Shown one piece after another: positions 1-6,485 of a stretch of 10,318 nucleotides of DNA. The position numbers and the translations under genes are program-made. The DNA comes from JBBRUG01 sp038247995. Lineage in GTDB: Bacteria > Chloroflexota > Chloroflexia > Chloroflexales > Chloroflexaceae. Below the pieces are notes generated by a model. That model searched no databases. It saw only the letters and a list, made by a program, of their open reading frames with translations, and was not told where the DNA came from. The stretch is from positions 1 to 10,318 of the forward strand of contig JBBRUG010000214.1 of NCBI GenBank assembly GCA_038247995.1, read 5' to 3'. Position 1 is the first letter of the stretch; every line of letters starts with the position of its first letter.

Positions 1-35
1 ATCGGGAAGCAGGAAGCAGGGATAAAGAGTATCGT

Positions 36-3017
36 ATGCATAATGTCACGCCACATCGGTTTGCCCCGCCTGATCCAGCGCTTTCTGCGCCCAGGCTGCT
101 GGTTTCGTCGGCGAAAATCAGGCCGCCGCGCTTGCGCGTGCGTGCCATCGCCCGCCCGCAATTGCACCAACGCCTCGACGCCGCGCACGACATGCCGCTC
201 ACCCTCGTCGCTGCGCCGGCCGGCTATGGCAAAACCACCCTGCTCGCGGCCTGGCTCCTTGAAGCGCAAAGCGCAAAGCGCAAAGCGCAAAGCGTGAGCG
301 GCGGCGCGCTGAAACGCTCAAACGCTGAAACGCTCAAACGCTTCGCGTGGCTAGCCCTCGACGCCGCCGATAACGATCCGACGCGCCTACTCGCCGGAAT
401 TGTCGCGGCGCTCCAGACGACCATTCCACACCTTGGCGCGGCGGCCCTCCCGCTGCTCAGCGCCGGCCCGACGCCGGATTATCCCGCTGCGCTTGCAATC
501 ATCATCGGTGACCTGATCGCGCACAATCAGCCCATCATTCTGGTACTCGACGACACACACCTGCTCACCGATCGCCGTGCCACAGTGCTGCTTGCCGACC
601 TCGTGGAACGCCAACCGCCGCCGTTGCGCCTGATCCTCGCCGGGCGCGCTGATCCGCCACTCCCGCTGGCGCGGTTGCGCGCACGCGGCCAACTCAACGA
701 ACTGCGCGCCGCCGATCTGCGCTTCACGCCCGACGAAGTTGAAGCCTTCCTGCGCACGACGATGCAGGTAACGCTCAGCGATGCGCAGGCGGCGCACCTG
801 GCCGAACGTACCGAAGGCTGGCCGGCCGGGGTGCAACTGGCGGCTCTGGCCCATCGGCAGCAGGCCGCCCCGCTCAGTGCCGCCCCACTCAGTCGGCATC
901 GTTTCATCCTCGACTACCTCGCCGATGAGGTGCTTGCCCAGCAGCCGCCGGAGATTCAGGAATTCCTGCTGATGACGGCAATCCTGGAGCGTATGTGCGG
1001 GCCGTTGGTTGATGCGTTGTTGGAACTGCAAACGGACGGTGGACGACAGACGACGGACGACGGACGACGAGCCATCGATGAACTCCAGCAGACAACCGCG
1101 AGCGGAGAGCGGACAGCGGTCGGCGGTCTGCCGTCAGCCGCGATCCTGGCCCAGATCGAACAGGCCAACCTGTTCCTCATTCCCCTGGACGATGAGCGGC
1201 GTTGGTATCGTTACCATCACCTATTCGCCGATCTATTGCGTTATCGCCTTCAGCAGCGCTTTCCTGAACGTATTCCAGTGTTGCATCGTCAGGCGGCGCG
1301 CTGGTTTGCCGCCGCAGGGTTGGTCGACGAGGCCATCCAGTATGCATTGGCCGCAGGCGACGCCGTTCTGGCTGCCGACCTGGTTGCTGCTGAGGGGCGC
1401 AACCGGCTTGCGCGTGGCGAACTCGTGACACTGCGTACGTGGCTTGATGCGTTGCCGCCCGAACAACGCCGCGCCCGACCGCAGTTGCTTGTCCTGGAAG
1501 CCTGGACGCAGGTCTGGGCCTACCACCCTGAGGCGGTTGCGGCGGCGCTGGCACAGTTAGACCAGCGACCGGACGTGCTGCCCGCCGAGCTTGCCGCTGA
1601 GGTGCTGGCGCTCCAGGCGTTCCTCGCCCGCGACCGCGACGACCAGCCCGCAGCGTTGCACCTGGCACACCAGGCGCTCGCCCAGGCTGGCGACGACCCG
1701 TGGCTGCACGGCTTTCTGCACGCCGGTATGGGCGACATGGCCTGGTTCGCCGAGGATGTAACGCAGGCACTGGAATGTCACCGCTGCGCCCTAGCCCATG
1801 CGTGTCGCTGCGGCGATCTGTCGCAGATCGTGGACGCCACCCACAGCCTCGCCCAATTCGAACTGCTTCAGGGCCGGTTGATGGCCGCCGAGGCCGCCTA
1901 TACGTATGGCATGAACCAGTTGGCCGCGTTTGGTGCAGCGGCGCAGCCGTTCCGCGAACTGCTCGCACTGAGCCGGGCCGGAGTGCTATATGAACGCTAC
2001 GAACTGGTTGATGCGCGGGCGGCGGCTGAACTCGGCCTAGTTTGGGCGGCGCGTTGCGGCCTGAGCGCGTATGAGCCGTTTGTACAGATCGAACTGGCGC
2101 GGATCAGTGCTGCTCAGGGCGATACGCTGACGGCACGACGCGCACTCTTGGCGATGCAGCAGGGTATGCAGCGCATGGCCGGCACGACGAAGCGTGAACT
2201 GCCAGTCTGGTTTGATACCCTGCGTTTACGTCAGGTGGAGATCTGGATCAGCCTGGGCGACACGGCCGAGTTGGCACGCTGGGCGCTGGAGCACTGGACG
2301 CCACCCGATCCCACCGCCGCCGTCGGGCCGCTGATCCGCCAGTTCGCCCTGGCCGCCGCGCTGGTGGCCTGCCTGGATCACGTCGAGCGGCTGGAACCGC
2401 TGGCGCAGCAGGCCAATGCGCCAATCACGACGCTGGCCGCCCAATTGATCGCCAGTTGTCGCCAACGCTTCACGGCGTGGGGGCTGGGCGCCGTGGTGAT
2501 CGAACTGGAAACGCTGGCGGCAGTGCTGCGCCGGCATATGGGCGAACCAGATCAGGCCTTCGCCGCTCTTGATCGCGCCCTGGCGCTGGCGGCGCCCGAA
2601 GGCTTCGTTCGCCCGTTCCTCAATCGCGGCGCGCCGATGGAGGCTCTCTGTCGGGCTGCCCTGACACAAGGAGTCAGCACACCAATACACATCGCATGCC
2701 TGCATCAGTTGCTCAACATATTTGCAACCCGCCCCGCCAATGAACCGGTCACCGTGTCACCCGGTCACCGTGTCACCAGTTCACCAGCTCACCCCATCAC
2801 CCCGCCCCCGCACCATGCCTTGATCGAGCCGCTCACGCCCCGCGAGATCGACGTGCTCCCGCTGCTCGTCGCCGGTTACTCGCACCGCGAGATTGCTGCC
2901 CGGCTGATGATTGCCCCGGATACGGCACGGACGCACATCAAAAATATTTATGGCAAACTGCAGGTGCAAAACCGGGTCCAGGCCATCGAACGGGTGCGGG
3001 CGCTGGCGTTGGTATAA
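36..3017 (+). CDS. LuxR-family ATP-dependent (MalT-like) transcriptional regulator
   Basis: This is a 993-residue regulator of the MalT/LAL type: a STAND-class NTPase that senses a ligand and binds DNA through a C-terminal LuxR helix-turn-helix. The Walker A loop APAGYGKTTL is at residues 60-69 and Walker B IILVLDD at 167-173. A sensor-like LILAGRADPPL lies at 199-209, the winged-helix signature GWPAGVQLAAL at 261-271 and YRYHHLFADLLR at 391-402. An Ala/Leu-rich TPR-like helical region covers roughly 430-900. The HTH runs from LTPREIDVLPLL (933) through VAGYSHREIAARL to THIKNIYGKL. The length is normal to slightly long for the family, partly because of repeat-coded inserts at about 77-102, 333-366 and 904-927. 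The ATG at 36 is the only good start; the purine-rich stretch upstream is a weak ribosome binding site and only 35 bases of promoter region are visible. The ligand and target genes cannot be told from sequence. The family call is firm. Confidence 0.95.
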   Translation: MHNVTPHRFAPPDPALSAPRLLVSSAKIRPPRLRVRAIARPQLHQRLDAAHDMPLTLVAAPAGYGKTTLLAAWLLEAQSAKRKAQSVSGGALKRSNAETLKRFAWLALDAADNDPTRLLAGIVAALQTTIPHLGAAALPLLSAGPTPDYPAALAIIIGDLIAHNQPIILVLDDTHLLTDRRATVLLADLVERQPPPLRLILAGRADPPLPLARLRARGQLNELRAADLRFTPDEVEAFLRTTMQVTLSDAQAAHLAERTEGWPAGVQLAALAHRQQAAPLSAAPLSRHRFILDYLADEVLAQQPPEIQEFLLMTAILERMCGPLVDALLELQTDGGRQTTDDGRRAIDELQQTTASGERTAVGGLPSAAILAQIEQANLFLIPLDDERRWYRYHHLFADLLRYRLQQRFPERIPVLHRQAARWFAAAGLVDEAIQYALAAGDAVLAADLVAAEGRNRLARGELVTLRTWLDALPPEQRRARPQLLVLEAWTQVWAYHPEAVAAALAQLDQRPDVLPAELAAEVLALQAFLARDRDDQPAALHLAHQALAQAGDDPWLHGFLHAGMGDMAWFAEDVTQALECHRCALAHACRCGDLSQIVDATHSLAQFELLQGRLMAAEAAYTYGMNQLAAFGAAAQPFRELLALSRAGVLYERYELVDARAAAELGLVWAARCGLSAYEPFVQIELARISAAQGDTLTARRALLAMQQGMQRMAGTTKRELPVWFDTLRLRQVEIWISLGDTAELARWALEHWTPPDPTAAVGPLIRQFALAAALVACLDHVERLEPLAQQANAPITTLAAQLIASCRQRFTAWGLGAVVIELETLAAVLRRHMGEPDQAFAALDRALALAAPEGFVRPFLNRGAPMEALCRAALTQGVSTPIHIACLHQLLNIFATRPANEPVTVSPGHRVTSSPAHPITPPPHHALIEPLTPREIDVLPLLVAGYSHREIAARLMIAPDTARTHIKNIYGKLQVQNRVQAIERVRALALV
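264..342 (+). repeat. two adjacent simple tandem repeats inside the regulator gene
   Basis: Four perfect copies of the 7-base unit GCGCAAA occupy 264-291. After a short GC-rich spacer, four copies of an 8-base unit (G/C)AAACGCT occupy 311-342, arranged as a 16-base unit repeated twice. They encode the Lys/Ala/Ser-rich segment at about residues 77-102, between the Walker A helix and the FAWLALD strand, where family members normally have a short loop. The reading frame stays open across both repeats. Confidence 0.9.
1033..1070 (+). repeat. GACGGAC-type tandem repeat inside the regulator gene
   Basis: Imperfect direct repeats of the unit CGGACGA or CAGACGA fill this stretch. It encodes Asp/Gly/Arg/Thr-rich residues starting around residue 333, with the insert continuing to about 366. 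It sits between the helical region after the NTPase and the conserved QANLFLIPLDDERRWYRYHH segment. A related sequence lies outside any gene at 4071-4097. Confidence 0.8.
2745..2801 (+). repeat. GTCACC-type tandem repeat in the linker before the HTH
   Basis: A 16-base unit CCGGTCACCGTGTCAC occurs twice perfectly (2745-2760 and 2761-2776). Degenerate TTCACCAG/CTCACCCC copies continue to about 2801. It encodes a Pro/Val/Thr/His-rich linker (residues 904-922) just before the LuxR HTH that begins at residue 933. Confidence 0.9.
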
Positions 3018-3056
3018 GCTGTCGGGGATGCGGGGGGCGTGCGAGACGGAAGCATC

Positions 3057-3084
3057 CGCAGATTACGTAGATTGCGCAGATAAT
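3057..3084. repeat. short degenerate repeat (GATTNCG type) after the regulator
   Basis: Three near-copies follow one another: CGCAGATTA, CGTAGATT and GCGCAGATA. They lie in the 138-base gap between the regulator stop and the end of the convergent Uma2 gene. No terminator hairpin with a T-run is evident in this gap on either strand. Confidence 0.5.
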
Positions 3085-3155
3085 CGAAAAGTGGGCAGGT
3101 CGCGACCCACCTGAGCGCGGCACAACAGGCTGCTGATAGGCTGTCTGCTGCATTG

Positions 3156-3785
3156 TTACGAAGCGGCCTGCCCGGCGGCGAATACCGCGTCAACCGCCAC
3201 CGTTAACCCCGGCAGCAGCGCCGATGTTGCCTGTTCGCCGCGCGCGAAGCTGCCGTATTCCACATACCGGCCTTCGATAAGCGTCAGGACGGTAATCGTC
3301 GCGGTGAGCGGGTTCACAATCCAATACTCAGGTATGTCTGCCTCAGCATAATCAGCGCGTTTCACCACGGTATCGCGCTCCGGATCGTCGGGGCTGACGA
3401 TCTCCAGCACCAGATCGGCGCCCAGCCAATACGCGTCCTGGTTGCGCGGGTCGCTTTTGTTGCACAGGAGCAAGAGATCCGGCTCACGAAACTTGTCGGG
3501 GCGGATCTGTAAGCGCAGGGCGGCAAAGAGTACTTCGCCGCCTAAGGGATGAACGACGGTGCGAAACAATTCGTAGAGAAATGCAAGGATGCGCTGGTGG
3601 GTACGGGTCGGCATGGGCAGCACTTCAAGCACGCCGTCGGTAAACTCGATCAACTGGTTGGTCTGTTCGGTGAGTTTCAGATACAGTTCGGTCGTCCACA
3701 ACCCCTGAAGCGCAGCGATGTTCGTTTCCACGCCGGATTGCGGCCAGACCAGCTTGAACAGTGGAGCTTCGGCTGTTTTCGTCAT
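3156..3785 (-). CDS. Uma2 family endonuclease-fold protein (DUF820)
   Basis: A 209-residue protein of the Uma2 family, which has a PD-(D/E)XK restriction-endonuclease-like fold and is very abundant in Chloroflexota and cyanobacteria; its substrate is generally unknown. Visible signatures are the N-terminal LTEQTNQLIEFTDGVLEVLPMPT region (about 38-60), H63 of the H-rich helix, REPDLLLL (100-107), LVLEIVSPDDPERD (125-138), K142 with Y146, and EYWIVNP (153-159). Asp103, Glu128 and the later Lys fit the PD-(D/E)XK arrangement, so the active site looks intact. I chose the ATG at 3785 because GGAGAGGAAG stands just upstream and the protein then has the usual family length. An upstream in-frame ATG at 3920 would add 45 unconserved residues. 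The gene is convergent with the regulator and divergent from the small protein at 4211. No partner gene suggests a role. Confidence 0.9.
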   Translation of the reverse strand: MTKTAEAPLFKLVWPQSGVETNIAALQGLWTTELYLKLTEQTNQLIEFTDGVLEVLPMPTRTHQRILAFLYELFRTVVHPLGGEVLFAALRLQIRPDKFREPDLLLLCNKSDPRNQDAYWLGADLVLEIVSPDDPERDTVVKRADYAEADIPEYWIVNPLTATITVLTLIEGRYVEYGSFARGEQATSALLPGLTVAVDAVFAAGQAAS

Positions 3786-3834
3786 TGGCACTTCCTCTCC
3801 AGGTTCAGCAACTGTGCGCGACAAGACTTTCCTT

Positions 3835-3866
3835 ATTGTAACACACGAACACAAGTTCGGTTCGTG
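3835..3866 (-). promoter_or_regulatory. possible promoter -10 and operator-like inverted repeat of the Uma2 gene
   Basis: Reading the minus strand, TACAAT (3840-3835) is a good -10 hexamer about 50 bases upstream of the Uma2 start. Immediately upstream is an inverted repeat, CACGAAC (3844-3850) and GTTCGTG (3860-3866), with an inner CGAAC/GTTCG pair. It overlaps the -10/-35 spacer. No good -35 hexamer is visible, so activity is uncertain. Confidence 0.35.
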
Positions 3867-3920
3867 AATACCGCAAATGGGTGATCTTCCGCGCCGCGCC
3901 GCCGGGTATACTACCTGCAC

Positions 3921-4200
3921 ATAATCGCTACGCTAGTACAGCCTTCTACAGCATTGCTCAGATCGATTGAGCCGGCACAACCAGGCGCGAGCGCAGCGAA
4001 CTACCCGGTTCAGTGGCCGCAGCAGCTCAGTCATGCTGCTCAGTGCGCTAGAAGTTCGGCTCCGGTTTTTGACGACGGACCACCGACCACGGACGACTGT
4101 GGAGCGTGGAGCGCAATGTGCACGGCACCGGCACGCGCTGTGCGGCCTGCTTTCTGCTGCGTGCCTCCTGTGTCCTGACCCAAAGCCCATCCTCATCTAC
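3921..4200. other. gene-free leader region with simple repeats
   Basis: This divergent intergenic stretch separates the Uma2 gene from the small-protein/ABC operon and should carry the operon promoter, but I see no convincing -35/-10 pair. It contains a GACGACGGAC/CACGGACGAC repeat patch at 4071-4097, related to the one inside the regulator. A tandem TGGAGCG pair lies at 4100-4113. A GCTCA...TGAGC inverted repeat lies at 3956-3972. Short open frames here lack ribosome binding sites and protein-like composition. Confidence 0.5.
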
Positions 4201-4210
4201 GGAGATGCCT

Positions 4211-4462
4211 ATGCCGCAGCATCCTGCTGCCGAGCGGCTGGATTTGTGCTGCCCGGCGCGCTATCGCATCATTGTGCAAGCTGTGCTTGATCCGGCGCGC
4301 GCAGCATGGTTCGCCGATCTCGACCTTGTTGTCTGCGGCGACACAACCATCCTCATCGGCGTGATCGCGGATCAGGCGGCGCTGCACGGCGTGCTCGCCA
4401 GGGTGCGCGATCTGGGCGTGCCGTTGCTTGAGGTGCGCTACATCACTGAGCCTACCGCATAA
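4211..4462 (+). CDS. small conserved protein of unknown function, first gene of ABC exporter operon
   Basis: An 83-residue soluble protein. The pattern YRIIVQAVLDP...WFADLDLVV...DTTILIGVIADQAALHGVLARVRDLGVPLLEVRYI matches, from memory, a small conserved family in Chloroflexota and Actinomycetota. Its members share a DQAALHG(L/V)L-R(V/I)RDLG core and often sit beside transporter genes. I know of no established function. The ATG at 4211 is preferred because GGAG (4201-4204) lies 6 bases upstream; the in-frame ATG at 4205 would overlap that site. The stop is 16 bases before the ABC exporter start, so the two were probably co-transcribed. The predicted strand-strand-helix-strand order suggests a small alpha/beta fold, perhaps a regulator or partner of the transporter, but that is inference. 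Confidence 0.8.
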   Translation: MPQHPAAERLDLCCPARYRIIVQAVLDPARAAWFADLDLVVCGDTTILIGVIADQAALHGVLARVRDLGVPLLEVRYITEPTA

Positions 4463-4954
4463 TTGAAAGGTTGCCGCAATGGCTGCATCACTCCCACACG
4501 ATCGATCCCAATCTTCTGCATCGGCTGCGCCGCAGGCGCCATCCGCCCAACGCCCGACGGTGTGCTCGACGATCAACCGCCGCCGGACGCAACTCGCGCT
4601 TGCCGGCCTGCTCAGCGCTGTCGGCAATGCCGCCGGACTTGTGCCGTTTCTGGTGATCTACTTCATTGCCGTGGAAGTGCTGGGCAAACCGCTCGCCGCA
4701 GTGAACGCCGGTTGGCTCTGGACGCTGGCTGGGATCGCGCTGGGTGCGGTGGTAATGAAGGCCGCCACAACTGCCCTGGCGCTGCATGTGTCGCACATCG
4801 CCGCCTACAGTATTCTCTACGACTTACGCATCGCCGTGGCCGACCACCTCGGCCGCCTGCCGCTCGGCTACTTCAGTGCACGCACCACCGGCCAGATCAA
4901 GAAGGTGATCCACGAAGATGTGGAGCAGATGGAAGAGGGGTTGGCGCACATGAT

Positions 4955-4976
4955 CCCTATACGCATCAAGCTAAGC
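4955..4976 (+). repeat. left terminal inverted repeat of the IS
   Basis: Starts CCCTATACGCATCAAG and is a perfect 22-base match to the reverse complement of 6368-6389. The match breaks immediately outside (T at 4954 against C opposite G6390), which sets the element end at 4955. Confidence 0.95.
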
Positions 4977-4987
4977 TACATCGTACA

Positions 4988-5050
4988 GGAAGCTCTTTTC
5001 GGTCATCATGGAGGTGCGAGCCAAACCGTGATGAACGCTCAGGAGCTTCC
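4988..5050 (+). promoter_or_regulatory. inverted repeat that can sequester the transposase ribosome binding site
   Basis: GGAAGCTC (4988-4995) is perfectly complementary to GAGCTTCC (5043-5050). With one G-U and one A-U pair added inward, the stem is 10 base pairs. Its right arm contains the whole AGGAG Shine-Dalgarno (5041-5045) of the transposase start at 5053. A transcript reading in from the ABC operon would include both arms and could hide the site, whereas one starting between the arms would not. IS10 and IS50, also IS4-superfamily elements, are known to limit transposase translation from read-through RNA this way; applying it here is inference. Confidence 0.6.
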
Positions 5051-5052
5051 CG

Positions 5053-6378
5053 ATGGATACGATAGCACAGGTTGCCACGGCCATGCGTGAGATCCTCACG
5101 ACCACAGCGACTACGCTAGCGCGAACAAGTGGTTTTGTCCAGCGCACCTCCAAACTAACGGGCGCGGGCTTTGTCCAAGCCTGGGTCTTTGCCTGTATGG
5201 CCACGCCCATGCCCCTGGGAAGATGTGTGCCAGAGCGCGGCGACGGTGGGCATCACTATCACGGCCCAAGGGCTGGAGGATCGCTGTGGCACAACGGCCG
5301 CTACCTTTCTGGAGCAGGTGCTGGCCGCCAGTCTGCAGCAGGTCATTGCCGCAGCGCCGGTCGCAATCCCCCTGCTGAACCGCTTTGCCAGCGTCTTTAT
5401 CGAAGATAGTTCGACGATCCGCTTGCCTCCGGTGTTGGCCGAGACCTGGCGCGGCTGTGGTGGGAGCACCGACGCGGCAAACGCGGCCCGCAAGGTGCAG
5501 GTGCGCCTGGATCTGTGCTGCGGTACCCTGAGCGGCCCCGTCCTGCAAGACGGTCGCGCCGCCGATCAGCGGAGTCCGCTGCAGGACGAACCCATCGTGG
5601 CCGGGGCGCTGTATCTGGCCGATCTGGGCTATTGGAGCCTGGATCGCTTTGCGCGGATTACGGCCGACGATGGGTTCTGGCGGTCACGCTATCTACCCCA
5701 AACCGTGCTGTTCACGGCGGATGGCCAACGCTGGGATGACGTGCGGTGCGTCTTGGAGGCCCAGGACACTGACCAGGTCGATCTGCCGGTGACCGTGGGC
5801 GTGCATGCGCGCGTGCCGGCCCGGTTGCTGGGCCTGCGCCTGCCGGCGGCGGTGGCCGAACAGCGCGCCGCCAACAGATCATCGTCGAGGCGCGCGCCGC
5901 CGGCAAGCCGGTCAGCGGCGACCTGCTGCGCTTGGCCGCCTGGACGATCTGCCTGACCAATGTCCCCGCCGACCAGTTGAGCCTGCGCGAGGCGTTGGTG
6001 ATCGGCCGCGCCCGCTGGCAAATCGAACTGCTCTTCAAGCTCTGGAAAAGTCACGGCCATGTGGACGAATCGCGGGGCACGCAGCCCTGGCGCGTCCTCT
6101 GCGAGATCTACGCCAAGCTGTTGGCGGTCCTCATCAGCCACTGGGTCATGCTCACCGAGGCGTGGGACTACCCAGATCGCAGTCTGGTGAAGGCCGCGCA
6201 ATTCATCCAGAAACACGCCTTCCACCTGGCGAGCAGTCTCTGGTCGCAACTGGCCCTGGAGGACGCGTTGAACGTCATCCGCGATGGTTTGCGCGCGTGT
6301 TGTCGTATGAATACCCGGAAGAAGCATCCCAATACCTACCAATTGCTGATGAACCCGGAGCTTTGGTGCTTAGCTTGA
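5053..6378 (+). pseudogene. IS4-family-like DDE transposase, two compensating frameshifts
   Basis: The protein starts at ATG 5053 (MDTIAQVATAMREILTTTA...), preceded by AGGAG 7 bases upstream. The frame is lost at about 5216-5219, where one extra base near CTGGGA would explain it. The middle then reads in the +1 frame. The original frame returns near 5864-5869, where one base seems missing, and ends at 6378 inside the right terminal repeat. Frame-corrected length is about 441 residues, normal for the family. Catalytic residues are present: Asp of IEDSSTIRLP (5405-5407), Asp of YLADLGYW (5621-5623) and Glu of RWQIELLFK (6025-6027) with the Lys six residues on (6046-6048). In the Y-x2-R-x3-E-x6-K signature the Tyr position (6004-6006) encodes Gly. 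No slippery heptamer is evident at either shift, so decay or sequence error is likelier than programmed frameshifting. Confidence 0.85.
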
Positions 6379-6389
6379 TGCGTATAGGG
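6368..6389 (-). repeat. right terminal inverted repeat of the IS
   Basis: Exact reverse complement of 4955-4976. The last codons and stop of the transposase frame (6376-6378) lie within it. Confidence 0.95.
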
Positions 6390-6485
6390 GCGTAGCGTGA
6401 TGCACCCCTGCCCACCGCTGTTCATGGGCGGACAGAACATTCAGTTCATTGCGTCACATCCCGCATTGGAACGGCGAATTTGCCC

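Larger units (their letters stand above)
4479..5090 (+). pseudogene. ABC exporter permease/ATP-binding gene, truncated by IS insertion
   Basis: Only the N-terminal third of a type-I ABC exporter half-transporter remains. Residues 1-35 are a polar lead. Two membrane helices follow at about 37-66 (AGLLSAVGNAAGLVPFLVIY...) and 75-105. The conserved intracellular-loop sequence LRIAVADHLGRLPLGYF...TTGQIKKVIHEDVEQMEEGLAHMI lies at about 115-158. Native sequence ends at base 4954. The frame then reads 45 codons into the insertion sequence and stops at 5090. The remaining four membrane helices and the whole ATP-binding domain (about 430 residues in a usual 580-600 residue protein) are missing and are not found to the right of the element. 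The start at 4479 has GAAAGG 8 bases upstream. The substrate is unknown. The gene must be non-functional as an ABC pump. Confidence 0.9.
4955..6389 (+). mobile_element. IS4-family-like insertion sequence (about 1,435 bp)
   Basis: The element is bounded by perfect 22-base terminal inverted repeats and holds one frameshifted DDE transposase gene reading left to right. Size, terminal repeats and the RWQIELLFKLWKS signature fit the IS4 superfamily. The bases directly outside the ends (...CACATGAT on the left, GCGTAGCG... on the right) are not a direct duplication, although IS4-type elements normally make one of roughly 9-12 bases. It interrupts the ABC exporter gene, whose 3' part is gone. I cannot name the element without a database search. 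Confidence 0.92.

Noticed and set aside
387..1031. 214-codon open frame on the minus strand, and similar long minus frames at 1177-1968 and 2226-2705
   Set aside because: They lie antisense within the well-supported regulator, have Arg/Gln/Gly-rich composition typical of GC-rich shadow frames, and match no family I know.
264..2801. CRISPR-like array or phase-variation tract
   Set aside because: The repeats have no unique spacers, are only 7-16 bases, and occur in few copies. The units could vary in number, but nothing here shows a phase-variable switch.
3786..3920. N-terminal extension of the Uma2 protein to an upstream ATG at 3920
   Set aside because: The extension is unconserved in style (Arg/Cys-rich), has no ribosome binding site, and would run through the candidate promoter. 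The ATG at 3785 has a strong site and gives normal family length.
5215..5869. Programmed ribosomal frameshifting in the transposase
   Set aside because: No slippery heptamer with a downstream structure was seen at either shift, the two shifts go in opposite directions, and IS4-type transposases are normally single-frame.
4943..6401. Possible target-site duplication of the IS (GCGCACATGAT left, GCGTAGCGTGAT right)
   Set aside because: The two strings differ at several positions and in length when placed directly against the element ends, so they do not make a real duplication.
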